Source of the DNA: Dactylorhiza incarnata
Taxonomy: Eukaryota > Streptophyta > Magnoliopsida > Asparagales > Orchidaceae
Assembly (NCBI GenBank): GCA_033032865.1
Contig: JAWHQI010000526.1
Span: 372,001 to 436,000 of the forward strand
Reading direction: 5' to 3'
Length of the DNA stretch: 64,000 bases
Shown one piece after another: positions 1 to 10,706 of this stretch (position 1 is its first letter; every line of letters begins with the position of its first letter). A program made the position numbers and the translations under genes. The notes under the pieces are model-generated. The model saw nothing but the letters and a program-made list of their open reading frames with translations, was not told where the DNA came from and searched no databases.

Positions 1-283
1 AGAGAGCTGTCACGACTCTCCAATGGACCCGTCTTCTTCGTGTCACGATCCGGTGGAGGTTGCAAACTTCCTCTTGCTTGACGGTAATGGCGGCTAGATC
101 TCTCTTTTGGAGCTCTTGGATGAAGGAGGAGGCCGAGAGGAGACTCCGGCTCAAGATTGGCGTGAAGAGCAAGCCCGGAGCACCTCTATATGGTGGGCGA
201 CGGTGGAGGGGCGAGGTCGGACGTACTGGAGCAAAAAAAAACGGCGGAATACGGCGGGGGGTTGACCTAAATCGCGAGCAGGG

Positions 284-291
284 AATTTATA
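284..291 (-). promoter_or_regulatory. TATA box of LTR K
   Basis: TATAAATT on the minus strand, 15 nt downstream of the last palindrome-type motif (307-320). It fits an LTR core promoter by position only. Confidence 0.5.
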
Positions 292-309
292 GGCGCTGGA
301 ATTAAACAG

Positions 310-675
310 TGCGCACGGTCAGTGGCGCACGACCAGTGGTCGTGCGCACTAGAATTCGGTGATCGTGCGCTCTGCCTGGACGGAACCTGCAAAGACAGAA
401 ATTGTAAAATAACATGTTCGCACGACCAGTGGCGCACGCCCGGTGGTCGTGCGCACTAGCGTTGATGGTCGTGCGCAATACAGCAAACAGAACTCAGAAT
501 TTTAATGATAAGTGCGCACGAGCAGTGGCGCACGACCGGTGGTCGTGCGCACTGGCGTTGGTGATCGTGCGCACTGCACCAAACAGAACTCGTGAAAAAG
601 GGTTAAGTTCACACGATCAGTGGCGCACGACCAGTGGTCGTGCGCAATAGAACCGGCGATCGTGCGCAGTGTTCC
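310..675. repeat. Palindromic CG-rich tandem array in LTR K
   Basis: About four units of roughly 100 bp, each with a perfect or near-perfect palindrome: arms GCGCACGACCA and TGGTCGTGCGC around one base, for example at 325-347 and 623-645. Each unit also has a further GTGCGCA half-site. It lies in U3 immediately upstream of the TATA box. Confidence 0.85.
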
Positions 676-929
676 TGTGCAGAATTGCACCGGGAACACT
701 TGCACGACTCCTATTCCCGCACAACCACAGATCTAGCCACTGAAAGTGGCACTTAACAGTGCATGAAAATTATTAATGAAGATAAACATGAAAACACACC
801 AAAATGGGCCTAGAGGTGCACCTAGCATGGAATATCAAATATAAACGATAACAGGGCTAAAGTGCGGTGAAATGACTAAATAAATGGACCAGATGAGTCC
901 ATAAAAGTGTATATGATCAGGACTCATCA

Positions 930-1928
930 GTGTTCCTTCTTCACAGTCACTTTTACTATTTGATTGATTTGCGTATTATGTGCGGCTGTTCTCTCTTTGA
1001 TTAGGGCAGACACTGATCCCTTTTATAAGACAGAGGGACCATCTAACGGTCTACTCAGACGTCCTTTAAGTGTCAAAGGCCCATTCCTTAATAGCATGCG
1101 TAGATTAGACCATCAGGCGGAGGCATTAAATGCAGTCAGCACGTTTTGAATTATCTTGATCTATCTCGACGATATTAACAACATCTCGATGATATTAGCA
1201 ACATCTCGACGAAAGAGCTTGTCGTAACGCCGATCTATCTTGGACTCAGATAAATCTTTAAGTCTTCTTAAATCTTCTTCAGAGAGGGATATCTCGACGA
1301 TATGAGATATATCAGCAATACATGCACTCACAACATCATGAAGTCATCTTGTTGACGATATCAACTTGTTCATTCTGACTTCTCGTCGATATTGTCTTGA
1401 TCATCTGGACGATAAACAACACTTATGTTACAATCTGTCTTCACGAGTTTTGCCTTAATATTCTCGACGATAAGGATCCCTTACAACGATGTCGTCGACT
1501 TAGCCGAATACTTTATCTTAAGTATTCTGGAGAGCTTCATCATATCAGACTTCATAACGATATCGTCGTGTGATTCTTATTGACATGATGATACTGTGAC
1601 TTGTTCAATTCTTCTTGTTCTCATGACGATATCATCATGTGTACTTTCTTGTCACAATGATATCACGGATTGTCCATATTATCTCGACGATAACTAGCAT
1701 AAGCCTTCTGCTGAGTTTTGCAAGTTGTCTCAATGATATATGAATGCTTATTCGACGATATGTCAAGTCCTTCTCGACGATTTTGGAATTAGTGAGTTTA
1801 GAGAAGTACTGGACATATGATTTATTCTCTACAATTATAAATAGAGCCTACCATCAAATACATAGTTCTTTTTCATTTACCTGAGAACTTCTTCAAATTA
1901 GGAACATTGTTGGGCACTATTCCCAATA
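930..1928 (-). repeat. B 3' LTR, U3 portion (truncated by K)
   Basis: Aligns by eye with the B 5' LTR (51060-52120) and with solo LTR D (61211-62100, opposite orientation). It starts on the minus strand at 1928 with TATTGGGAATAGTGCCC (D has TGTTGGGAACAGTGCCC). From 1150 to 1800 it is full of TCGACGA/ATCGTCGA motifs. The R/U5 part is missing because K was inserted at 929/930. Confidence 0.88.
1019..1027 (-). promoter_or_regulatory. TATA box of B 3' LTR
   Basis: TATAAAAGG on the minus strand, at the same place in the LTR as TATAAAAGG at 62070 in D and TATAAAGG at 51151-51158 in the B 5' LTR. Confidence 0.6.
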
Positions 1929-1940
1929 ATCTCCCCCTAT
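1929..1940 (-). other. Polypurine tract of element B
   Basis: ATAGGGGGAGAT on the minus strand directly abuts the 3' LTR start. It primes plus-strand DNA synthesis in LTR elements. The same tract precedes the 3' LTRs of G (48200-48211) and I (54010-54021). Confidence 0.85.
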
Positions 1941-2305
1941 TTGAAGAAGACATAACATACATCAATGATAAATGCCACACAGAGAAAGATTCAAAACTCA
2001 TACAATACAAATGATTCAACTACCAATCATTATATAAATAGAGAGAATTTTTTTATACAAAACATTTTGATCATTTTCCCTAGTCAATTTTTAGACAAAA
2101 CATTCTTAGGAGATAATCTTCAATTCCTATTGCTACGTCCTTTGCCTTTCCTCTTCTGCCTTTCTTAGAAATTGGTAGGCTTGGGTATCTTCTTTGGAGA
2201 AGGAGGAGGACCATGAGGGAAATCAAGCTTGTGATTCCTTCGTGTCTCCTCATTTCTCAAATGCAGGTTCTAGTCTGCAGAATAGTACACTCTCTCTGAT
2301 CCATC
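1941..2305 (-). other. 3' noncoding tail of element B
   Basis: Between the stop of the third ORF and the polypurine tract. It has A/T-rich stretches and no coding pattern that I can support. Confidence 0.6.
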
Positions 2306-2706
2306 TTAGGAATATTCAAATTCCATCAAAGATTCAGAGATAAGGTTTATAGAGGTGAAACTCCACCTACCTGATTGTGTATATTGCTCTATTTCCCTTA
2401 ATCTCTTTTGTCTGTACTTTTTGCTCTGAGTTCTTTTCCTTTTTCTTGATGTGGAGGATTCTCCAGCCTCAACACCATATTCTTCTGATGCAATGCTTTC
2501 AGAGGTTTCTGTCCTTTCAAAAATAGAGAGAGTATTTTGGAAGGCTTGCTTCACTTGATTTACAGTTCACATAGCTTGATTGGACCCTGCAATTATTATT
2601 TCCCTCTCCCCCTTTAGGACTTCTTAAACTACGTGATAAGCTAAGACTACTTGCACAAAATTGATCCTTTCATGTAGGTGTTGTTCTGCCTCATCCGAGT
2701 GGTTTC
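2306..2706 (-). pseudogene. B third (env-like) ORF, C-terminal part
   Basis: Continuation of the B ORF at 10702-12549 after the C insertion; reading runs LLELRN (10702-10719) into HSDEAEQHLHERINF (left of 2706). Stops break it between about 2550 and 2650. The last uninterrupted stretch (2306-2554) carries a strongly basic run, SRKRKRTQSKKYRQKR at about 2402-2449, which resembles a bipartite nuclear localisation signal, then an aromatic/acidic tail. No transmembrane segment is visible. By position it is the C-terminus of the ORF commonly called env-like in SIRE elements. The basic run argues for a nuclear rather than a membrane protein; that is inference. Confidence 0.65.
2702..2706. repeat. 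Left target-site duplication of element C
   Basis: GTTTC, repeated at 10702-10706 directly after the right LTR of C. Confidence 0.95.
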
Positions 2707-3148
2707 TGTTGGGTTTTTCTAGAACCATACATCACATGTAGGCGCAGCGGAATAAAAGAGAAACAACCCAAAAAGACTTGGATCGGCCATGAATATTGAA
2801 TCAAGAAGTAAATCAAAACTAGGTATGAAATTACCTTTGCGGGATTGGATCAAATCCAACCAAGATGCTCCAAGAAGAAGATTCCTGTCAGCGGCTCTGC
2901 GAGAGTCCTCACGTAGAATGATGTCTACGTCTCTACAGTGATCCACACGAGCCAGGAGAAGAATGACTGCACCTTGCACTTCCACGAACTACTAGGTTCG
3001 CTCCAGGAAGAGCAATCAAGACGACGATCGCCGGAGAGGAGGCGGAGGCGAATGAGACGGCAGAACTCTTTCCGTCGGCTAGGGCGAGAGGCGGAACTCT
3101 TTCCGTCAGCTCGATTCCTTCGTACCTCTAGAACCCTAAAAGAAGATC

Positions 3149-3156
3149 TATTTATA
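3149..3156 (-). promoter_or_regulatory. TATA box in C 3' LTR
   Basis: TATAAATA on the minus strand; the identical sequence is at 10176-10183 in the other LTR. Confidence 0.6.
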
Positions 3157-3229
3157 CCCAAAGCATAAACAGGCTTCTAGAAGAATCGCTATCCGCAGAC
3201 CACACAGCAGAATTGGGGTTTCTGTTACG

Positions 3230-3510
3230 ATTCGTCGGGATTCCACGGAACAGCATTCGTCGAGTTTTCACGGGACAATCCGACGAATCCGACGAATCCG
3301 ATCAGACAGCAACGTTTGTCGAGTTAAGGATCTCTGTAACACTTCCTCGAGTTTCCACAGAACGATCCGACGAATTCCAACGAATCCGATCAGACGACAA
3401 CATTTGCCGAGTTAAGGGACTCTGTAATATTTCGTCGAGTTTCCACGGAACCATCCGACGACTTCCGACGAATCCGACGAATCATATCCGACGAATTCCG
3501 ACAGCAACAT
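3230..3510. repeat. CGACGAA motif array in C LTR
   Basis: At least ten copies of TCCGACGAA/CGACGAATC and the complementary TTCGTCGRG form, spaced 9-60 bp. The array is repeated in the other LTR at about 10250-10530. It lies upstream of the TATA box on the minus strand. Confidence 0.85.
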
Positions 3511-3674
3511 TTGCTGGACTTCCCCCATTCTATATGGTGATTGGTAACCTTTACAAACACAGTCAATCTTCCAACTTCTCCACATGCTCTTATGTGCGAC
3601 CCTGCAGGATCATATCGCGTTGGCAGTGACATTACATGTTTGACCACTTCTAGATCACAATGGTAACTCCAACA

Positions 3675-4650
3675 GTCTCCCACTTGATCTTGAAAGTATC
3701 AAACAAAAACCTCACAAACAATGAGCGGCATCTAGCAATGCATCATTGCTCCCCAAGCAATAAGAGTTCATAACTCATAAGCCTTTATGACCAATGTTCT
3801 AGCGTTGTCTTTGTCCCTTTGTCCCTTACATCCGGAAAGAACTAGAGGCATGGACCGTGTCACCCTCATAATAGCTCAATCCAAGTTTCTTGATCTAGAA
3901 CGGACTTCCGGAGAATGGTGAGCTCAATATCACATATTGACTCAACCAAGCATGGCCATGCATTTCTCAGTCAAATTCCATCAAGGGGCCCATGGATGCA
4001 ACTAATGTTGTATAGGAGGACAAATCCCATATCTGCTCACACCCAAACACCCAAATGATTCGTAACGTACCCAACGACCACCCTTATCATCAACCTTCTG
4101 CAAGGAAGACTTTAGATGACATCAAAGCACGCTCTTCCTCACTCGATGAATGCTGTGACTTCAGGTCAAAGGACCACAACACCATTGTCAAATGAGACCT
4201 ACTTATGACACTTTTAAGTAACAATCCACAAAGTAGTCTCAGGTTGGGTCTGTCCAGTACAACTTGTTCACTAACAAGTACCCACGTGATGACTTGATAT
4301 CACAATATCATGACCTGTGAGAACCGGTCATCAGTCAACACACATGCTAGTTTTAATGTATCATCATCACCCTTAGCTTCTACGATGATACCTCGACCAG
4401 GGATCTTTTAAGAATGAAGCTTCGAAATCATAGGCTCACAGATTCAAGTCACGTACTTGATGTCCTATGGAAGCGAACATTCTAAGGGTATTTATCACAA
4501 ATTTTATTCTATCATATAGAAACTGTATATCGTAATAAAAGAACTTGCCATTAATTGTAAATGGAAATCATTGGTACACAATTCATCATATGAATAAATA
4601 TTAAACAGCCAACAGAATATATATTTTACATGCAACCCACAAGACTCCCA
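3675..4650 (-). other. 3' noncoding region of element C
   Basis: Between the RNase H stop and the 3' LTR. A purine-rich AGTGGGAGAC tract abuts the LTR on the minus strand (3675-3684) and is the probable polypurine tract. Nothing else that I can support is seen. Confidence 0.6.
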
Positions 4651-6746
4651 CTAGAGTTGATCACTCAGGTATCGTATACCCATTGATCTAGTATGACCAT
4701 CATGTTTTCTCTGCGCGAGAGGCTTTGTCAGTGGATCTGCAATATTCTCCTCAGTCGGCACTCTGCAAATGTTCACATCTCCTCGTTCGACAATCTCACG
4801 AATAAGATGGAACCGCCGAAGTATGTGCTTGGAGCGCTGATGGGATCTAGGTTGCTTAGATTGTGCAATTGCACCATTGTTATCACAGTAGAGAACTACG
4901 GGACCAACAATGCTAGGAACTACATCTAGCTCGCCGATGAATTTCCTAATCCATACTGCCTCCTTCGCTGCATTTGCCGCAGCGATATACTTGGCCTCAG
5001 TTGTAGAATCAGCAACTGTCTCTTGCTTGGAACTCTTCCAGCTCACAGCTCCTCCATTCAGGCAAAACACAAACCCTGACTGAGACTTCGAATCATCCCT
5101 ATCAGTTTGGAAGCTGGCATCCGTGTAACCACTTACAACGAGCTCTTCCTCTCCACCATATACCAAGAATACATCCTTAGTCCTTCTCAAGTACTTCAGG
5201 ATATTCTTTACGGCTATCCAGTGACATTCACCAGGATCAGACTGATACCTGCTAGTCATGCTCAAATCAAAAGAGACATCGGGTCGAGTACATAACATTT
5301 CATACATGATTGACCCAATTGCCGAAGCATATGGAATCAACTTCACGCGGTCTTTATCTTCACAAGATTTTGGACACTGTCCTTAGAGAGATTTACACCA
5401 TGAGACATGGGCAAAAATCCTTTCTTGGACTCAAGCATGTTGAACCGCTTCAACACCTTCTCAATGTACGTGCTCTGGGTCAAACCCAGCAACTTCTTCG
5501 ATCTATCTCTATAGATCTTAATACCGAGTATGTAAGTCGCTTCACCCAAGTCCTTCATAGAAAAGCAGTTCCCTAGGTTGTTCTTAACAACTTTCAGGGT
5601 AGGTATGTCATTCCTGATCAACAGTATGTCATCTACATACAATATCAGGAAGACAACAATGCTCCCACTGATTCGCTTGTAAACGCACGGTTCATCTTCA
5701 TTCTTGACAAAACCAAACTCTTTGATCTTCTCATCAAAACGAAGATTCCAACTTCTAGAGGCCTATTTCAATCCATAGGTGGACCTATTCAGCTTGCATA
5801 TTTTAGTGGCTTCATTTGGGGATACAAAACCCTCGGGTTGTGTCATGTACACTTCCTCAAGGAGGTTTCCATTTAGGAAAGCCGTTTTGACATCCATCTG
5901 CCAGATCTCGTAGTCATAATACACAGCAATAGCAAGCAATATCCTAATGGACTTTACCATGGCAACAGGGGAAAAGGTCTCATCATAGTCAACACCATGA
6001 ATTTGCTTGAAACCCTTAGCCACCAGTCGCCCTTTAAATGTCTGTACATTCCCATCCATGTCGGTCTTCTTCTTGAAGACCCACTTGCACCCTATGGGTC
6101 GTACCCCTTCAGGTGGTTCCACCAAGTTCCAAACTTGGTTTGTATACATGGAGTCCATTTCGGATTTCATAGCCTCAAGCCATTTGTCGAAGTCCGGTAC
6201 ATTCGTAGCCTCGTGGTAGGTTGATGGTTCATCATCATGATCCATAAGCAACACATTACCTATTTGAGACACGAGAAATCCATATCTCTCAGGCTCAAAT
6301 CTTGGTCTACCAGATCTACGTAGGACTTGTGTCTCTTGAGCAGGTTCTCTAGCTACAACATCTTGTAGTCCTGGCTCAGAATCCAACTCTGGTTCATTCA
6401 CTACTTGTGATTCTTGAACTTCTTCAAGTTCTACCTTTTGCGTCTTTCTTGACAAGAACTCTTTCTCCAAGAAGACACCCATCCTTGCGACAAACACTTT
6501 GCCCTCAGAAGGTAGGTAAAAGTAATATCCTTTCGTTTCCTTAGGATATCCCACCAGATAACACTTATCTGATTTGGGTTCCAGCTTGTCAGGCATTTGA
6601 CGTCGTACGTATGCCTCACAGCCCCAAATTTTAATGAATGACATACTAGGACGCTTCCCAGTCCATATCTCATATGGTGTCTTTAGAACCGTTTTCGTTG
6701 GAGCGCGATTCAGTGTCATTGCAGCAGTCTCTAAAGCAAAACACAA
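4651..6746 (-). pseudogene. pol: C pol: integrase C-terminus, reverse transcriptase, RNase H
   Basis: Copies the element RNA into DNA. Reading on the minus strand from 6746: the integrase tail (GKRPSMSFIKIWGCEAYVRR), a linker, then RT with WVFKKKTDMDG, RLVAKGFKQIHGVDYDETF, IWQMDVKTAFLNG and the intact active site LYVDDILLI (near 5630). RNase H has GYTDASFQTDRDDSKSQSG, TTEAKYIA and LYCDNNGAI. It ends MGIRYLSDQL. Breaks: an in-frame stop at 5763-5765 just after STYGLK, and a frame change near 5345 between KIKTA and KLIPYASAIG. The catalytic residues seen are intact, so loss of function is by stops rather than by active-site decay. The frame change from the upstream part is near 6740. Confidence 0.88.
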
Positions 6747-8605
6747 AAGGAAACAGGCAAGTCTGCATGACTCATCATCGACCGTAGCATGTCTAACAGA
6801 GTACGATTTCTCCTCTCAGACACACCATTATGCTGCGGTGTCCTAGGTGGAGTGAGCTGTGATACAATACCACACTCTTTCAGATGATCACGGAACTCAT
6901 GACTCAGGTATTCGCCACCTCGATCAGATCGGAGTGCTTTAACCTTTTTACCCAATTGGTTCTCCACTTCATTCTTAAACTCTTTGAACTTTTCAAAAGT
7001 TTCGGATTTGCACTTCATAAGATACACGTATCCGTATCTACTGAAATCGTCAGTAAATGTAACGAAGTAGAAATACCCACCTCTAGCCATAGAACTCATG
7101 GGTCCGCATACATCACTATGTACAACACCCAAGAGATCCTCTGCCCTCTCAGTATAACTAGTGAAAGGGGCTTTAGTCATCTTGCCTAACAAACAAGACT
7201 CGCATCGCTCAAATGATTCATAATCAAATGAGTCCATTAGTCCATCTTTATGGAGCTTGGATATGCGCTTCTCGTTTATATGGCCCAAACGACAATGCCA
7301 GAGATATGTAGGATTTGAGTCATTTGTTCTTAATCTTTTATTATTATCTACATTATAGATCGGATGGTCTAGGTTCAAAACATAAAGACCATTAAACAAT
7401 TGAGCTACAGCATAACAAACAACATTCTTAAATATAGAACAACAATTGTTCTTAATTATAAAAGAAAATCCAATCATGTCTAAGCATGAAATGGATATAA
7501 TGTTTCTAGTTATGGCCGGAACATAATAACAATTATTAAGTTCTATTACAATCCCACTGGGCAAAGAAAGACGGTAAACCCCTATGGCTACAGTAGCAAC
7601 TCTTGCTCCATTGCCGACGCGCAGGTCCGCCTCTCCTTTACTCAGCAATCTCCTCCTTCCCAGTTCCTGCACATTTGTACAAATGTGAGAACCACATCCG
7701 GTATCCAATACCCAAGATGAAGGAGCAGAAAGGTTTATCTCTATAACGTAAATATTCGAAGCGGAAGTCATACCTCCCTTCATTTTCCGCAGACCGTCAA
7801 TGCACGAAGGACAATTCCTCCTCCAATGACAAGCCTTGCCACAGTGGTGGCATTTCCCTTCCTTCACGGTGCTCTTCTTTTTCAGCGCAGAAGATTTGGG
7901 CTCAAGATGTGACTTAGGTCCCACCTTCGTCTTCTTGAAGCCCTTGGCCTTACCCTTGCCTTTATGTACCATCAATATGGGACTAGCAGGCTTGGCCTTC
8001 TTCATGTTTATCTCGGCAGTTCGCAACATACCTAGGAGCTCGGGCAGTGTCTTGTCTATTTCATTCCTGTTGTAGTTCAAGACGAACTGCTCATAACTAT
8101 CCGGAAACGATTGCAGGATAAGATCTGTGGCCAACTATTGACCCAGAGGAAAACCCAGTCTCTCCAGGTTCTCAATATACCCAATCATCTTGAGTACGTG
8201 AGTACCAACTGAGTCTCGAGCTCCCATTTTGCACTGAATTAAGGCCTTCGTGACATCGAACCTCTCTTGACGAGCTTACCCTTGAAACATTTTCTTTAGG
8301 TGCTCATCAATCTCCTTGCACCCCATGTTCTCGTGTTGCTTCTGAAGCTCAGAGTTCATGGTGGCAAGCATAAGGCACTCGACGTCTAAGGCGTCATCGG
8401 TATACTTCTTATAAGCATCCTTATCAACACGGGACGAGTTCCCGGTCGGCACCTCGGGGGCTTCTTCTTCCAAGACGTAGAGCTTTCGCTCTTGCCTGAG
8501 AACAATTCTCAGGTTCCTATACCAGTCCATGTAATTCGTCCCACTAAGCTTGTCCTTCTCAAGGATAGCTCTCAGGGACAAGGTGGAATGTGAACCACTT
8601 GCCAT
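6731..8605 (-). pseudogene. gag-pol: C gag, protease and integrase core
   Basis: Starts at the ATG at 8603-8605 (MASGSHSTLSLRAILEKDKL). The capsid region is followed by the zinc knuckle CHHCGKACHWRRNC (CX2CX4HX4C intact) near 7810-7850, the protease motif WVLDTGCGSHIC near 7700, the integrase zinc finger (LWHCRLGHINEKR and CESCLLGKM) and the catalytic core with HSDVCGP, FTDDFSRYGYVY and LRSDRGGEY, plus the PQHNGVSERRNRTL glutamate region. In-frame stops at 8276-8278 and 8135-8137 break gag. Reading is lost near 6740 and resumes in another frame in the RT ORF. The D, D and E positions of integrase look intact. Gag packages the RNA and integrase inserts the cDNA. Confidence 0.88.
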
Positions 8606-9719
8606 GGAATTCTACAAGAATTCATGCAGAATTTAATCAGTACCTTAATTTCAAAATACAATTTATTTTAATTTGGACTTCAATTAAATACTCCCACTAT
8701 TTTATTCAAATTGATAGCCCTCACTATCAATTCGGAGAGTCCATGCGAGCTACTCTCTTAGTGGACAAGATCCGTATTTCACCAACACCACGAGTCCGCT
8801 TTGGCGTTCCTCTCATAATGCGGTTATTTAGGTAGGCAACGCTTGCCAATTGCATCCTCATGCAACTCTTGTATGGCTGGTGAATAACTCCTTATTCGCA
8901 TCCATCATATGGTGCATGCCAACCCTATGCCTCTAGGCACTCAACCCTTGAGGTCACCTAGTTAAGTTAGACCCGATGTCGACAGTGGGATATCACAATT
9001 ATCCGCTCGCACCCTTACCAAGATAGATTAATGCACCTTGCTTTGGCAAGCCCACACTTTATCGATCGAAGCAGGAAGAGTGTCATCCATCGGAAGGCAT
9101 CCGAACACTTAATATTTGATGAAGGGATTTTAATTTTAAATAATAGGTTAACACTAAACCATGATCAACATTTGATCAAAGTGCACACCCACAGAAAAAC
9201 AAGCATTCTAAAATCCACATGCATCCCTTATGTGCACAACATAAGACTATAAACCTTTGATAGACGAAAGGGCTAAATCTGGACATTTAGAACTCTTCCA
9301 AATCTTCAGATTTACATGCATTGGACAAAGGCAAAGGCAACTCGACTTAAAGCAGTAGACAAGCTCGTCTCTCATTGTTGGATTCAAAATCCAAAACAAT
9401 ACAAGGGTTCATTAACCACTTGAGGGACGGTTACTGCTAAGGAGACAACAATTTCTAACAATTAGAAATAACCATGAAATCCCAGACGTTCCTGGCCAAG
9501 GGGCCGCGCCCCTGGCGGGTTCTTAGGGGCAGAGCCCTTGCGGGGTGCGGGGCAGAGCCCCGACCAAATTTTTGAAACCCCACCACCAGAAACCACACAA
9601 AATCACATCAAAGGTGATATTCCAAGAAGAAATCTTGACATTTAGAACGCTTCCAAATACCTAGATTTGCACGTACTGGAATAACCTAACTTCTGAAACA
9701 ACATTCATGATCGGAACCT
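8606..9719 (-). other. 5' leader of element C between PBS and gag
   Basis: About 1.1 kb without coding pattern. It holds a GC-rich structured block (9493-9564). Packaging signals lie in this region in retroelements generally; that role here is inference. Confidence 0.6.
9493..9564 (-). repeat. GC-rich stem-loop block in the C leader
   Basis: Contains the self-complementary AGGGGCCGCGCCCCT and two copies of GGGGCAGAGCCC(C), each able to fold on itself. The surroundings are A/T-rich, so the block stands out in base composition. Confidence 0.7.
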
Positions 9720-9732
9720 GGCTCTGATACCA
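9720..9732 (-). other. Primer-binding site of element C
   Basis: TGGTATCAGAGCC on the minus strand, two bases inside the 5' LTR; complementary to the 3' end of plant initiator tRNA-Met. Confidence 0.92.
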
Positions 9733-9733
9733 C

Positions 9734-10701
9734 TGTTGGGTTTTTTTAGAACCATACATCACATGTAGGCGCAGCGGAATAAAAGAGAAACAACCCAAAA
9801 AGACTTGGATCGTCCATGAATATTGAATCAAGAAGTAAATCAAAACTAGGTATGAAATTACCTTTGCGGGATTGGATCAAATCCAACCAAGATGCTCCAA
9901 GAAGAAGATTCATGTCAGCGGCTCTGCGAGAGCCCTCACGTAGAATGATGTCTACGTCTCTACAGTGATCCACACGAGCCGGGAGAAGAACGACTGCACC
10001 TTGCACTTCCACGAACTGCTAGGTTTGCTCCAGGAAGAGCAATCACGACGACGATCGCCGGAGAGGAGGCGGAGGCGAATGAGACGGCGGAACTCTTTCC
10101 GTCGGCTAGGGCGAGAGGCGGAACTCTTTCCGTCGGCTCGATTCCTTCGTACCTCTAGAACCCTAAAAGAATATCTATTTATACCCAAAGCATAAACAAG
10201 CTTCTAGAAGAATCGCTATCCGCAGACCACACAGCAGAATTGGGGTTTCTGTTACGATTCGTCGGGATTCCACGGAACAGCATTCGTCGAGTTTTCACAG
10301 GACAATCCGACGAATCCGACGAATCCGATCAAACAGCAACGTTTGCCGAGTTAAGGATCTCTGTAACACTTCGTCGAGTTTCCACGGAATGATCCGACAA
10401 ATTCCGACGAATCCGATCAGACGGCAACATTTGCCGAGTTAAGGGACTCTGTAATAATTTGTCGAGTTTCCACGGAACCATCCGACGACTTCCGACGAAT
10501 CCGACGAATCATATCCGACGAATTCTGACAGCAACATTTGCTGGACTTCAACCATTCATAATGGTGATTGGTAACCTTTACCAACACAGTCAATCTTCCA
10601 ACTTAACCACATGCTCTTATGTGCGACCCTGCAGGCTCATATCGCGTTGGCAGTGACATTACATGTTTGACCACTTCTAGATCACAATGGTAACTCCAAC
10701 A
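9734..10701 (-). repeat. C 5' LTR (right)
   Basis: 968 bp, the same length as the left LTR, with the same TATA box (10176-10183) and motif array (10250-10530). As the 5' LTR of a minus-strand element it would drive transcription leftward. Confidence 0.93.
10176..10183 (-). promoter_or_regulatory. TATA box in C 5' LTR
   Basis: TATAAATA on the minus strand, matching 3149-3156 in the partner LTR. Confidence 0.6.
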
Positions 10702-10706
10702 GTTTC
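10702..10706. repeat. Right target-site duplication of element C
   Basis: GTTTC, matching 2702-2706. Confidence 0.95.

Larger units (their letters stand above)
1..929 (-). mobile_element. Gypsy-type LTR K, U3 and part of R/U5 (partial)
   Basis: On the minus strand this begins TGATGAGTCCTGATC at 929, the TGATGAG start also seen in Gypsy LTRs E and J here. It runs off the left window edge. Homology to the B-family LTR stops at 930, so K has inserted into B's 3' LTR; the flanking GTGTT at 930-934 should be the target duplication, but its partner is outside the window. A TATA box (284-291) and a palindrome-rich U3 (about 310-675) support an LTR. No polypurine tract lies to its right, so it is either the 5' LTR of a minus-strand element or a solo LTR. 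No coding sequence is seen. The ORF at 60-305 lies in the presumed transcribed leader and matches nothing I recognise. Confidence 0.6.
2707..3674 (-). repeat. C 3' LTR (left)
   Basis: Starts TGTTGGG and ends CCAACA; on this + strand display both ends are the inverted-repeat termini TGTTG/CAACA. It is the same length as the right LTR, with roughly thirty differences seen by eye (not computed). It contains a U3 array of CGACGAATC-type motifs at about 3230-3510. Confidence 0.93.
2707..10701 (-). mobile_element. Tork-like Copia element C, full length but decayed
   Basis: Bounded by two 968-bp LTRs (2707-3674 and 9734-10701), flanked by GTTTC duplications, with PBS GTGGTATCAGAGCC reading inward from the right LTR. 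It is therefore minus-strand. Gene order gag, PR, IN, RT, RNase H is that of Copia. The gag start (MASGSHSTLSLRAIL) and the C-terminal MGIRYLSDQL suggest the Tork/Tnt-like side of Copia, not SIRE; this lineage call is from memory of the family. It has no third ORF. It inserted into B's third ORF. Confidence 0.93.

Noticed and set aside
60..305. 81-codon ORF at the left edge, + strand
   Set aside because: Lies in the presumed R/U5 of LTR K, antisense to it, with no family features.
414..705. Overlapping ORFs on both strands
   Set aside because: Both read through the palindromic array of K; the peptides are just the repeat translated.
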